Made by a program: the position numbers and the translations under genes. A stretch of 64,000 nucleotides of DNA from Terriglobales bacterium (lineage in GTDB: Bacteria > Acidobacteriota > Terriglobia > Terriglobales > Acidobacteriaceae), in NCBI GenBank assembly GCA_035764005.1, contig DASTZZ010000125.1, forward strand, positions 1 through 64,000. Direction: 5' to 3'. The notes below the pieces were generated by a model. It was given only the letters and a program-made list of their open reading frames with translations, did not search any database and was not told where the DNA came from. This document shows, one piece after another, positions 42,444-51,502 of the stretch (its first letter is position 1; the number at the start of each line of letters is the position of its first letter).

Positions 42444-43259
42444 ATGTATCGTTCCTGGTTCGCGCTACTGTTCGCTTTCACCGCTGTCGGATCGTTTGCT
42501 CAAACCGAAATTCCCCTCATTAATGACAGCTCGCAAACCATGACCACGCCGACGCAACTGCGTCGCATCGAGCCGCCATCGCCGACAGCAACCGTGAAGG
42601 AGCTCGAAGAACGTGGCGACATCCTGCGCGCCGAAAAGTACTACGCTGACGCGATCGACTATTACCAAGCGGCCATCAAAAAGAGCCCCTCTCCGGCACA
42701 GCTCTACAACAAGGAGGGCATCGCCGAGCTGCAGATGCTGCACTTCAACGAAGCCAAGCATCTGTTCGAGCGTGCCATCAAGAGCAATCGTGAGTTTCCT
42801 GAGGCGACTAACAATCTAGGCGTCGTGTATTACAACATGCGCAGCTATGGGAGAGCCGTAAAGTACTATCATCGCGCCATCGGCATGAACAACGATTCGG
42901 CCAGCTTCCACAGCAATCTTGGAACCGCCTACTTCGCGCAGCACAAATATGAAAAGGCGAGCAAGGAGTACGCCACCGCGCTGTCGCTCGATCCCGATAT
43001 CTTCGAACGCCATTCGCAAGCCGGCATTACGGCACAGATGTCCTCGCCCGAGGAACGCGCACGTTACTCATACGTAATTGCAAAGATGTTCGCGACGCGC
43101 GGAGATGTTGATCGCTGTCTTCTGTACCTGAAGAAAGCGATGGAAGAAGGCTACAAAGTATCGGAAGGATTCGAGAAGGATCGCGAATTTGCCAACTATA
43201 GAAAAGATCCGCGCTTCCTCAGTCTGCTAAATCGACCACCACTACCGCTTCCGAACTAG
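42444..43259 (+). CDS. Secreted TPR-repeat protein
   Basis: A 271-residue protein with a signal peptide (SWFALLFAFTAVGSFAQ) and about four to five TPR units, for example KELEERGDILRAEKYYADAI, PEATNNLGVVYYNMRSYGRA and ASFHSNLGTAYFAQHKYEKA. GGGGAGG upstream fixes the ATG. The C-terminal LKKAMEEGYKVSEGFEKDRE region is of the kind that closes solenoid proteins. It follows the PBP gene closely, which suggests a periplasmic scaffolding role in wall synthesis. This is inference from position. Confidence 0.85.
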   Translation: MYRSWFALLFAFTAVGSFAQTEIPLINDSSQTMTTPTQLRRIEPPSPTATVKELEERGDILRAEKYYADAIDYYQAAIKKSPSPAQLYNKEGIAELQMLHFNEAKHLFERAIKSNREFPEATNNLGVVYYNMRSYGRAVKYYHRAIGMNNDSASFHSNLGTAYFAQHKYEKASKEYATALSLDPDIFERHSQAGITAQMSSPEERARYSYVIAKMFATRGDVDRCLLYLKKAMEEGYKVSEGFEKDREFANYRKDPRFLSLLNRPPLPLPN

Positions 43260-43408
43260 CGCGTAACAGAACCGCTGTGTTAGCCGGCGGGGCAGCCGCG
43301 TGGTTGCGGCGGCATTTCTCCAGATTGCTTGCGGCATGGTTCTACCGGAACTGGCCACTTCGGCCATCTCCAGCCACCGTCTAGAGACGGCGGTTCTGTT
43401 TTTAGTCG

Positions 43409-43624
43409 TCACCGCCAGTGACACGTGGCTCGAACTTGCTCCAGATGCCGACGCTTCTTTTCCGCCTGTCGGCTGTTCACTCCATGACGCGCAACCGCGC
43501 GCTGAAGTTGCATCTCAGCATTGCGAACGCGCCGCTCACAGTTCGCCGCCGATGCGGCAATGCTGCCAAACACCAACATGCCGATCACGCCGATCAGTGT
43601 AATCCTCTGAAGTCGATTGAGCAT
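43409..43624 (-). CDS. Small secreted protein of 71 residues
   Basis: A signal peptide (ITLIGVIGMLVFGSIAASA) is followed by a ~45-residue, strongly basic, helical mature peptide, ANCERRVRNAEMQLQRAVAR to ATCHWR, with two cysteines near its ends that could pair. CAGGAGG seven bases before the ATG supports this start; an upstream extension is not needed. Function is unknown; it might be a periplasmic coiled-coil peptide. Confidence 0.7.
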   Translation of the reverse strand: MLNRLQRITLIGVIGMLVFGSIAASAANCERRVRNAEMQLQRAVARHGVNSRQAEKKRRHLEQVRATCHWR

Positions 43625-43845
43625 GTACACACCTCCTGCCGCTTGAGCACGGATTCGCAAATTTGGTTTCGGAAAAAGTTTACGGAAGTCTACCTCAGCT
43701 CCAAGCGCAACCATCCGCGATTTGTGGCGGAAGACCGATTTGGGAAGGCAAGACGGACTCAAGACTAAGCTAGCTGCGCATGCCAGTCTCCTTTATCGAT
43801 TGTCCGATTTACGCTAGCAAGCCGACCGCCCAAGAAGCGCCAGGC

Positions 43846-44262
43846 TCAGTCGCCGGTGACGGTGATCACTACCGTCCGTTCCCTGCTCCGCACATCGCAT
43901 TCAAGATGAAATATCTGCTGCCACGTTCCGAGCACCAGCTTGCCGTCTGCAACAGGCACCGTCAGAGATGGACCGAGTAACGTCGCTTGCAAGTGAGAAT
44001 GACCATTACCGTCGTGCCACGTCTGTTCATGCCCATAGTTGCGACTCGGCGGAATTAATTTGTTCAGCAAGGCCGGCAAATCTCTTTCGAGGCCCGGCTC
44101 GAATTCAATTGTTCCCACTGCCGCAGTACTGCCGACATTAAAGATGTTCACAATTCCGGTTTTGATCTTCGAATGCGCGACGATTGCAGCGACCTCGCCG
44201 GTAAGATCGTGCATGCGGCCGTGACCTGATGTCGAAAGCGTGACTTGATGCTGGTGAGTCAT
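43846..44262 (-). CDS. yjbQ: YjbQ/UPF0047 family protein (secondary thiamine-phosphate synthase-like)
   Basis: A 138-residue cytoplasmic protein. Family features are GIVNIFNVGSTAAVGTIEFE, the HEQTWHDGNGHSHLQATLLG block with conserved His residues, and GTWQQIFHLECDVRSRERTV. Family members have weak thiamine-phosphate synthase activity in some bacteria, but their main role is not settled. Length is normal and the gene is single. Confidence 0.92.
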   Translation of the reverse strand: MTHQHQVTLSTSGHGRMHDLTGEVAAIVAHSKIKTGIVNIFNVGSTAAVGTIEFEPGLERDLPALLNKLIPPSRNYGHEQTWHDGNGHSHLQATLLGPSLTVPVADGKLVLGTWQQIFHLECDVRSRERTVVITVTGD

Positions 44263-44739
44263 GTCCAGAGTCCGAGGTGTTGTTAAACCTCAATTTATTC
44301 CCGAGTTTAGACGATCCATTACCACTGCGAGCTGCTAGATGACCGTGCAAACCAACTACCGTGATTGGATAGAAACCCGATCAACTTTTGCTCGAAGCTC
44401 TGCTGGACTGCTGGGATGTAACTCGACTGCTTCCGATTTCAGAAAATAGATTTGAAAACGGGGGCAATAGATGTAGGCCCATCGGATTACAGAACTGTTT
44501 CGACAGATTTGCGTCAGTGAGGAGAAGCTGAGAAAGCAGGTGTTTCTTTCGATGCATACCGGCGAATTGTTCCGCGCCCAACAATCGGCGGGAGGTTCGC
44601 AAAGCTGCGCTCTGGCCATCGGCAGAGCGGATCAGTTCATCGCAATCACATTGCAGCCCTCCGCGTACTGACGTTCTACCCAGGTTCCCCAACATCACTG
44701 GGCTTTACTGCCGGTGGCCGAACTCGGGAAAGAAGACGG
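44263..44739. other. Gene-free stretch, possible remnant coding
   Basis: I see no supported gene. A short forward frame around 44490-44670 is open and has ordinary residue composition (RAQQSAGGSQSCALAIGRA), but it starts without ATG or ribosome-binding site and has no recognisable motif; it might be a decayed gene. No repeat or RNA is seen. Confidence 0.4.
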
Positions 44740-45015
44740 CTATGCTTCCGTGCGGAATCCTCCGCGGAAGATGTAAGGTACGCTCCTGAGTAGTCGAAAT
44801 TGTACGGCCGCACCGCAGCCTTCGCAGGCTGGGAAGACATTGCCGCTGATGAGAACGGCCTCATGGGACTCGCGGTGACGGCCGCGATGAATGACTTCAT
44901 AGATGCCGGTTTGTGGTACGCGCGATCCGGTTGCGCAGTCGAGAAGCGAAGCCACCGCATGTGCATTCATGAAATCTTGTGCTTGTTGCCGTATCGACTT
45001 CTGGCTGTCCTTCAT
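44740..45015 (-). CDS. Small zinc-ribbon-like protein
   Basis: A 91-residue protein. The N-terminal half holds a helix (IRQQAQDFMNAHAVASLLD). PQTGIYEVIHRGRHRESHEA leads into VFPACEGCGAAVQFRLLRSV, where the CEGC pair with nearby His residues looks like a zinc-binding site. It resembles small acidobacterial proteins with the same GIYxVxHxxHR...CxxC layout, whose role is unknown. The strong AAAAGGAG ribosome-binding site lies 8 bases before the ATG, inside a perfect palindrome. Confidence 0.7.
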   Translation of the reverse strand: MKDSQKSIRQQAQDFMNAHAVASLLDCATGSRVPQTGIYEVIHRGRHRESHEAVLISGNVFPACEGCGAAVQFRLLRSVPYIFRGGFRTEA

Positions 45016-45024
45016 CTCCGAATC

Positions 45025-45038
45025 TCCTTTTAAAAGGA
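45025..45038 (-). promoter_or_regulatory. Perfect palindrome covering a Shine-Dalgarno sequence
   Basis: TCCTTTTAAAAGGA is a perfect 14-bp palindrome that includes most of the AAAAGGAG in front of the zinc-ribbon gene. It could be an operator, or pair between two transcripts; with no loop it cannot form a hairpin by itself. Confidence 0.4.
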
Positions 45039-45279
45039 TGAGCGGGATAACGTTCGCCTATGTAAACGTCAATCATCAGATTTTGGATTTGTACCAGCAC
45101 GCAACGTTCTTCCTGTGGCAACGCACGACGACATTTACTTGGTCCATTCAAATCCGGCTGCCGACTTTTGGCGTTTATGCTGGTATGGCGTAAGTTGACG
45201 CAGCCTGCGGGAGTGCACTCCTGGAGCGTTCTTTCTCCGGCTTCTTGACTCGCACGTTTGTGCCTAGCACAATTTTTGT

Positions 45280-45921
45280 GTGAGTGCGCCGGTTACCAAG
45301 ACGGTCGGGGATACTCCACCCGTTAGACAGACGCTCGGCGAGATTCTCTACGCCGATAAGTCTAAGTCTCGGGTATCTGAGGACGAGTGGTTGCGGCTCG
45401 TCCGAGCTGTCGCCGGGGGTGATCAGAGTGCTCTCTATTCCCTTTACCAGCAAACGCACCGAATTGTCTTTACGCTGATTGTCCGGATCGTTATGAATCG
45501 AGAAACCGCCGAAGAAGTCAGCCTCGACGTCTTCCATGAGGTGTGGCAAAGGGCGGCTGGCTACGATCCCGCGAACGGATCGGTCTCCGGCTGGATCATG
45601 AACCTGGCGCGCAGCCGGGCCATTGATCGCCTGCGCTTCGATCAGCGAAAAAAACGAGTGAATACATATCCGCACAGTTTAGGGCCAACAACGGACATTG
45701 TGGATCCTCAGCAGGCCTGCTTGTTTGAGGAGCAGAGCCGAGTATTGCGGGATGCGCTCGAGGTTCTGACTCCGGAAGAACGAAACGCGATCGAAACTGC
45801 ATTTTTCTCTGAATTGACGTATGAACAGACGGCAAAGAAGTTGAATCAGCCTCTCGGAACCGTGAAAACGCGAATTCGTTCCGGACTGGGAAAACTTCGG
45901 GAAGCGCTGAAAGGGGATTAA
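45280..45921 (+). CDS. ECF-type sigma factor
   Basis: A 213-residue sigma-70 family protein. Region 2 is LYSLYQQTHRIVFTLIVRIV to SVSGWIMNLARSRAIDRLRF. Region 4 is TPEERNAIETAFFSELTYEQ then PLGTVKTRIRSGLGKLREAL. It resembles the SigK/RpoE-like factors that pair with ChrR-type anti-sigma factors, encoded here 7 bases downstream. The start codon is GTG (GTGAGTGCG). The pair probably responds to redox or singlet-oxygen-type stress, as inferred from the partner's family. Confidence 0.92.
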   Translation: MSAPVTKTVGDTPPVRQTLGEILYADKSKSRVSEDEWLRLVRAVAGGDQSALYSLYQQTHRIVFTLIVRIVMNRETAEEVSLDVFHEVWQRAAGYDPANGSVSGWIMNLARSRAIDRLRFDQRKKRVNTYPHSLGPTTDIVDPQQACLFEEQSRVLRDALEVLTPEERNAIETAFFSELTYEQTAKKLNQPLGTVKTRIRSGLGKLREALKGD

Positions 45922-45928
45922 AGACCGG

Positions 45929-46510
45929 ATGAAAGTAAAACCGGGCACCCACAATCAAGAGCATCTGGATCGCGTGTTCCTGTTTGCCTTGCAGGCGCTC
46001 CCTCCAAGCGAGCTGGCTTCAGCGGAAGCTCAAATCTCGTCATGCGAGGAGTGCCGCCAGGAACTCGAGACGCTCCGCCCTGTTATCCGGTCGTTTGTCG
46101 GCTGGTCCACCGAGGTGTTGCGCCCAACCGAATCGCTGTGGTCGCGGCTGGCGAACCGAATCGCCAGCGAAGCCGGAACGCAGCCATTCGCGGCTCCGCC
46201 CGAGGCGACAGTTGGACCAGAATGGGAAGAAGCTGCGCCCGGTATTCAGGTCAAAATCCTCGCGAAAAACGAGGAGAACCACAGCGTGAGCATGTTGGTA
46301 CGGCTCGATCCCGGTACTGACTATCCAGGACACACGCATGCCGGCGTCGAAGAACTGCATCTTCTACACGGCGTCTTGAAGGTGGACGATAGAACGTTGT
46401 ATCCCGGCGATTTCATCCACAGCGAGGCGGGCAGCGTGGACCACCGAGTGTGGAGTGAAACCGGCTGTACCTGTTTTCTGCTGACCTCGACCGAAGACGT
46501 CCTTTCCTGA
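45929..46510 (+). CDS. ChrR-like cupin anti-sigma factor
   Basis: A 193-residue protein in two parts. The N-terminal anti-sigma domain has the pair C39-x2-C42 in SSCEECRQEL. The His normally three residues before the first Cys is Gln35, so the HxxxCxxC zinc motif is incomplete; H8 or H12 might substitute. The C-terminal cupin (100-190) has the metal-binding set in YPGHTHAGVEELHLLHG and a later His in SVDHRVW. ChrR uses this cupin for sensing. It would hold the preceding sigma factor inactive. Confidence 0.88.
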   Translation: MKVKPGTHNQEHLDRVFLFALQALPPSELASAEAQISSCEECRQELETLRPVIRSFVGWSTEVLRPTESLWSRLANRIASEAGTQPFAAPPEATVGPEWEEAAPGIQVKILAKNEENHSVSMLVRLDPGTDYPGHTHAGVEELHLLHGVLKVDDRTLYPGDFIHSEAGSVDHRVWSETGCTCFLLTSTEDVLS

Positions 46511-46647
46511 TTTGATGGATAACTCACCCTGTTTGCAATAACCAGTCTCTTGCTAGCAGCTCAGCAGCCTGGAGGATGAGCAATTACAAGCTGAGCCGCA
46601 CGTTTCACTCGGTAGCTACCAGGTTGAATCGTCTAGAGTGATTTCAC

Positions 46648-47517
46648 ATGGGACTTAACGAAGGCGATAAGGAAATCGTCGCGCCAGATGACACCGCTGT
46701 GCGCGTCGCGTTGTGGCGTGCTCTACACCTTCAGGTCGATCCGTCGCCGCACGTGTTTGTAGACGAAATCGGACTAAAGCTAGTCGCTCCGGATGAAAGA
46801 TGGCGCAGCCGTCCGGACATGAGTCCCTTCACCCGGCCGTTTCGCGCTTCCATTTTGGCACGCGCTCGTTTCGTCGAAGATCTCGTGGAGCAAGAAGCTG
46901 CGCGCGGCCTTCCGCAGTACGTCATTCTCGGAGCGGGGATTGATACGTTTGCACAGCGCCGTCCGGAGTTGGCCTCGCGCTTGCTCGTCTTTGAGATCGA
47001 TCAACCGGGCGCGCAGGCGTGGAAACGACAGCGGCTCATCGATCTTGGCTTCGGCATACCGTCCTTCTTGCGATTTGTGCCAGTTGACTTCGAAGCAGGC
47101 GATGCGTGGTGGATGCGGCTCGTAGCGTCGGGCTTCGATCCCGGACGCCCGGCTGTCGTCGCATGCACCGGTGTGAGCATGTACCTGAGCCAGGACGCGA
47201 TTGCGGCCACGCTGCGCCAGCTCGCCGCACTGCCGCCACGTTCCAAATTTGTAATGTCGTTCTTAGTGCCGATCGAAATGATGGATCCTGAGGTGCGTCC
47301 CGGAATGGAACGAGCAGCAGAAGGGGCTCGAATAAGTGGCACACCGTTCATCAGCTTCTTCGCGCCCACGAAGATGCTGGCGATGGCCTGCGAAGCAGGC
47401 TTTCGCCACGTCCAGCACGTATCGGCGGCAGAACTTGCCCAGCGATACTTCGCCGGCAGGACCGATGGCCTTCGTCCTCCAAACAACTCGGAAGAGCTGC
47501 TGGTTGCTGGTAACTAA
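46648..47517 (+). CDS. SAM-dependent methyltransferase of the leucine carboxyl methyltransferase (LCM/TIGR00027) type
   Basis: A 289-residue cytoplasmic enzyme. The N-terminus RVALWRALHLQVDPSPHVFV precedes the SAM-binding YVILGAGIDTFAQR, followed by the acidic loop FEIDQPGAQAWKRQRL and PAVVACTGVSMYLSQDAIAA. These are the marks of the family that includes PpmS-like and LCM-type O-methyltransferases. The substrate is not predictable from the sequence. It stands alone behind an intergenic AGCAGCTCAGCAGC word run (about 46550-46600). Confidence 0.92.
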   Translation: MGLNEGDKEIVAPDDTAVRVALWRALHLQVDPSPHVFVDEIGLKLVAPDERWRSRPDMSPFTRPFRASILARARFVEDLVEQEAARGLPQYVILGAGIDTFAQRRPELASRLLVFEIDQPGAQAWKRQRLIDLGFGIPSFLRFVPVDFEAGDAWWMRLVASGFDPGRPAVVACTGVSMYLSQDAIAATLRQLAALPPRSKFVMSFLVPIEMMDPEVRPGMERAAEGARISGTPFISFFAPTKMLAMACEAGFRHVQHVSAAELAQRYFAGRTDGLRPPNNSEELLVAGN

Positions 47518-47782
47518 GCAGGTCGAAGGGCAACAGGCACTAAGGCCTCGAATGTACTTCTGAGGTCTCTTTTCGTGTTCGACTTCGCACAAGCACTTTC
47601 AGCTCTGAACAGCCGGCTGGCGCGACAGGATGAAGTGCTTGGCGAGTAATCTCAATAATGTGAACGACATCCGGAACTGTTCGGCTCGGAAAATGAATTG
47701 CATTCTCAGTTAGAACCTTCATACAACATCCTGCGTACCACATCGCATGGTTATGTGATTACTCTGGGCTCAAGGAAAATGA

Positions 47783-50272
47783 ATGCAGAACCTTGTTCGC
47801 GATTTGAAGTTTGTTGTCCGGCAGTTTCGCAAGTCGCCGGGATTTTCCGCAACGGCAGTCTTAATGCTGAGTCTAGGCATCGGCGCGACGACGGCGATCT
47901 TCTCCGTCGTTGAAGGCGTATTGCTGCGCCCGCTTCCTTTTCCGGAGCCAAGCCGTCTGGTTTCGCTCGCCGACGTTCTTCAGGGAGTCGATTTGGGAGG
48001 AGGCGACGAAGACGGAGTCACCGCTCCCGATATCCGGAACTACACGCGTGACACGCACAGCTTCGAGAGTCTTGGAGGATACGGCCAAACTGCTTTTGAA
48101 CTCTCCGGAGCGGGCGAACCGGCGCAAGTGAACGCTGCACGCATGTCTGCCGGAGTTTTTCCTGCGCTGCAGGTCTCGCCGCTAATGGGCCGTTTCTTCA
48201 CACAGCAGGAAGACGAGCAGAAGGAACAAGTCGCGGTCATCAGTTACTCGCTCTGGCAAAACAGGCTGCATGGCGATCCTCACGTGCTGGGCACGAAGAT
48301 TCTGCTCGACCGAAAACCCTACATCGTGATCGGAGTAATGCCGAGGAGCTTCGAGTTTCCTCTGGTACCTGGACACTTGAACAACAGTGACCTGTGGGTT
48401 CCGATGAGCCTAACCGATCAGGAGCTCACAACCGGCTCCGCTTCATGGAACTTCAATATGGTGGGACGACTGAAGCCCGGGGTTACGGCGGCTCAGGCGC
48501 AAAGCGATGCCGAACGAGTCGCTAAAGAGACCATGCGGAACTATCCCGCGTGGATGGCAAGCCTGCATATCAACGCCGTAGTTCACTCCCTGCGCGAGGA
48601 GACGATTCGCCAGGCTCGCGCGCTGGTTCGCACGTTGTTTCTGGCAGTTGCGGTTGTGCTGTTGATTGCCTGCGCGAATCTCGCGGGCTTGCTCCTGGTT
48701 CGCGCCATTCGCAGTCGCCGCGAAATCGCAGTGCGGCTGGCGATCGGAGCGCGATCCTCGGCGCTGCTCCGGCAAACTCTCCTCGAGAGCCTGGCACTCA
48801 GCATTGCCGGAGGAATTGTGGGACTTGCATTGGCAGCGGCGGCGCTCCGAATTGGAGTGAAGCTATTGCCGGAGACGCTGCCGCGAATCAGCGAAATCGG
48901 TCTTGATTGGAAAGTAGTGGGCTTCGCGTTTGTGTTGGCAATCGTTACCGGAATCATCTGCGGATTGGCGCCTGCATTTGCCGCGATGCACACCAATGTG
49001 AACGAAGCCCTCAAAGAAGGTGGTCGCACCGGAACCAGCGGCAGCGGGCACGCGCGCCTGCGTTCGGCATTGGTGGTAGCGGAGATCGCGGTAGCGATGG
49101 TTCTGGTCGCCGCATGTGGCCTGCTGTTACGCAGTTTTGAAAAAATGCGTGCGGTGGATCTCGGGTTTCGTCCTGACCATACCTTGGTCGCCAGTTATGC
49201 GCTGCCGCAGAAACAGTACGCAAAGCAAGCAGCAGTGGATGAATTCAACCGCGAGCTGATTCGTCGTCTCCAGCAATTGCCTGGGGTTCGCGCCGTCGGT
49301 CTGACCTCTATCCTTCCTGCCTCGGGTGGGAACAGCAACGAAGCTTTCATCGCCGATGGCTATGTCCCTCCACCAGGTAGTGGTCTCAATACAGCGACGC
49401 CGATGGTTGTCGAGGGCGACTACTTTCCCGCGATGGGAATTCCTCTGCTTCGCGGTCGCGTCTTCAACGACGCTGACAATGCCAAAGGGCAGCTCGTGGT
49501 TCTAGTCAATCACAAGCTCGCGCAGGATATCTGGCCAAACCAGGACCCGATTGGCAAGCGTCTCCGCATCGGCGTCAAAGACATGCAGACGCCATGGCTC
49601 ACGGTGATCGGAGAGGTGGCCAACCTTAAACAAGGATCCCCTGACGCTCCGGACAAGGAGCAGTTCTATCAACCACTCCAACAGGTCGAGGCCGCTATCG
49701 GTCCGCTAGGCAGGCCGGACGACCTCAACGGAAATGGCGGCTACATTGCCCTGCGAACCGCATCGGCGCCTGAGCAAATGGAAAACGCTTTACTCAATAC
49801 TGTGCGGTCCATCGATCCGCAGCTCCCGCTTACGCAGGTGCAGACGATGGAGCACGGGCTTGCAGAAAGTGAAGCTCCCCGCCGCTTCAACACAAGCGTG
49901 ATCGCTGCATTTGCTGTTGCGGCCATCCTGCTTGCCGTGCTCGGGATCTACAGCGTCATCGCATTCTCCGTCGCGTTACGGGCGCAGGAAATGGCGATTC
50001 GCATGGCGCTTGGTTCGCAGCGTTCAGGAATTCTTGGGCTCGTTCTTGTATCAGGTGGAAAACTGGTCGTCACAGGCTGCGTTATCGGCCTCATCGGAAC
50101 GGTTGCAGCATCGCGGCTATTGCGGTCTTTCCTTTTTGGTGTGGGAGCTTCCGATCCCGTGGTACTTACGTTCGCTGCGCTCTCAGTTTTGCTGTTGGGG
50201 CTCGCCGCGACAGCTCTTCCCGCTCAACGCGCAGCCTCAACCGATCCGATGCGATCGCTGCGCGCGGAATAG
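47783..50272 (+). CDS. ADOP-family FtsX/MacB-like ABC permease (second copy)
   Basis: An 829-residue protein. It starts with NLVRDLKFVVRQFRKSPGF and the first helix TAVLMLSLGIGATTAIFSVV. Two MacB core and FtsX units follow as internal duplicates, and it ends QRAASTDPMRSLRAE. The FtsX helices around VVLLIACANLAGLLLVRAIR with RREIAVRLAIGA, and the second set with LRAQEMAIRMALGS, are intact. As in the first copy, no ATPase is adjacent. It is a diverged family member, not a recent duplicate of that copy. Confidence 0.93.
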   Translation: MQNLVRDLKFVVRQFRKSPGFSATAVLMLSLGIGATTAIFSVVEGVLLRPLPFPEPSRLVSLADVLQGVDLGGGDEDGVTAPDIRNYTRDTHSFESLGGYGQTAFELSGAGEPAQVNAARMSAGVFPALQVSPLMGRFFTQQEDEQKEQVAVISYSLWQNRLHGDPHVLGTKILLDRKPYIVIGVMPRSFEFPLVPGHLNNSDLWVPMSLTDQELTTGSASWNFNMVGRLKPGVTAAQAQSDAERVAKETMRNYPAWMASLHINAVVHSLREETIRQARALVRTLFLAVAVVLLIACANLAGLLLVRAIRSRREIAVRLAIGARSSALLRQTLLESLALSIAGGIVGLALAAAALRIGVKLLPETLPRISEIGLDWKVVGFAFVLAIVTGIICGLAPAFAAMHTNVNEALKEGGRTGTSGSGHARLRSALVVAEIAVAMVLVAACGLLLRSFEKMRAVDLGFRPDHTLVASYALPQKQYAKQAAVDEFNRELIRRLQQLPGVRAVGLTSILPASGGNSNEAFIADGYVPPPGSGLNTATPMVVEGDYFPAMGIPLLRGRVFNDADNAKGQLVVLVNHKLAQDIWPNQDPIGKRLRIGVKDMQTPWLTVIGEVANLKQGSPDAPDKEQFYQPLQQVEAAIGPLGRPDDLNGNGGYIALRTASAPEQMENALLNTVRSIDPQLPLTQVQTMEHGLAESEAPRRFNTSVIAAFAVAAILLAVLGIYSVIAFSVALRAQEMAIRMALGSQRSGILGLVLVSGGKLVVTGCVIGLIGTVAASRLLRSFLFGVGASDPVVLTFAALSVLLLGLAATALPAQRAASTDPMRSLRAE

Positions 50273-50451
50273 CGGAGTGCTTCAGCCTCTCCTTCGATAG
50301 GTAGAAACACTAGGTGAAACTTGTGGATTGGCAGATCAATCCTTGCTAAACCTTTGAGCTCATCATGACCACGCGCGCCTGCGACTTTCACGACAAAGTG
50401 CCAGCAGATGTAAACAATAGCTATCCAAACGGCAAAGAGAAGGTAACCCAT
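50224..50451 (-). CDS. Possible small membrane protein overlapping the permease end
   Basis: The first 25 residues (MGYLLFAVWIAIVYICWHFV) would make a good transmembrane helix, followed by a polar ~50-residue part. The frame runs 49 bases antisense into the permease gene and no strong ribosome-binding site is seen. It is a plausible but unproven small gene. Confidence 0.3.
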   Translation of the reverse strand: MGYLLFAVWIAIVYICWHFVVKVAGARGHDELKGLARIDLPIHKFHLVFLPIEGEAEALRYSARSDRIGSVEAAR

Positions 50452-50666
50452 AGGCAAAACATAGTCTCATCAGCCATTTGGGTGCAATGATTGGCAATGT
50501 TGCGAATACAACCGGCATGGCGAAACGGCAAAGCTTCCGGAAGCACGCTAACGGATAGGTCGCACACGGAGAGTAGGGAAAACTCAGTCAAGTGCCTTCA
50601 GGGCTTCCAAACTCTATAATCATGGTCGGTGTTTAATCAGCATTCTTGATTCGGGAGAGGACTTCT

Positions 50667-51371
50667 ATGCGACTTGTTGGGCGTCTGTGTACTGTTGCCG
50701 CTGTAGCGCTGTTTGCCGCTAATCTTCTATATGCGCAGGAATCGGCGGATGCTAATCGCAAGATAGCCGGTGGAGGGATTTCGGTTCCGGGTTGGCAGGG
50801 GAAAGTCGATCCCAGTGCGGAGAAGGCCGGACAGACGGTGAACGATGCGAAGCTCTCAAAAGAGGGCGACGCTCTGCACGTGACCACCGGCCCGGCGATC
50901 ACGTATTGGAATCCAAAGAATGTGGCCAAGGGCGACTACACCGTGTCGGCGACGTTTACTGAGCCGAAGTTTATGAACCTGAATACGCATCCGCATCCTT
51001 ATGGGATTGTGATTGCCGGAAATGATATGGGAACTCCGCAGCAGAGCTATATCTACTGCGCGGCGTATGGCAATGGGAACTTCATCGTGCGTGGCTTTGG
51101 GCCGGATGCTTTCCAGTTGAATGGAAGGCGCGAGGCGAACGATGCCGTGCACAAGGCCGCGGGACCAGGGCAGCCGGTGACGCAGGAGATCGCCATGCAG
51201 GTGAAGGGCGATAAAGTCTCTTGCATCATCAACGGCACAGTAGTGAAGACTTTCGATAAATCGGAGCTGGTGGTGCCAGGGAAACTGAAGTCGACCGATG
51301 GCGTGTATGGGATTCGCTTCGCGCACAATACTGACGGAACTGTGACCGATTTGAAGGTGACCAAGCCGTAG
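50667..51371 (+). CDS. Secreted beta-rich protein, unknown function
   Basis: A 234-residue protein with a signal peptide (TVAAVALFAANLLYAQ). The mature part is beta-rich: WQGKVDPSAEKAGQTVNDAK, then YTVSATFTEPKFMNLNTHPH, SYIYCAAYGNGNFIVRGFGP and YGIRFAHNTDGTVTDLKVTK. The layout (a bound-layer strand set ending in VYGIRFAHN...DLKV) resembles the concanavalin-like fold of DUF1080-type sugar-binding domains, without recognisable catalytic residues. GGGAGAGG precedes the ATG. It is probably an extracellular or periplasmic binding protein. Confidence 0.75.
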   Translation: MRLVGRLCTVAAVALFAANLLYAQESADANRKIAGGGISVPGWQGKVDPSAEKAGQTVNDAKLSKEGDALHVTTGPAITYWNPKNVAKGDYTVSATFTEPKFMNLNTHPHPYGIVIAGNDMGTPQQSYIYCAAYGNGNFIVRGFGPDAFQLNGRREANDAVHKAAGPGQPVTQEIAMQVKGDKVSCIINGTVVKTFDKSELVVPGKLKSTDGVYGIRFAHNTDGTVTDLKVTKP

Positions 51372-51502
51372 GATGGCTGGGGACGATCGGCTTCGGTGAT
51401 CGGGCTGGACCAACAGCAACACCAGGCGTCGGCGATTCGGCAATCCGGCGTCGGTCTTTCGGCAGGCGAGGATTCATCGGAGGAGGTCGCCAGCAACGCG
51501 GG

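Noticed and set aside
40622-42481. 619-codon frame antisense to the PBP gene
   Set aside because: Long antisense frames are common in GC-rich codon contexts; the plus-strand protein has all catalytic motifs in place.
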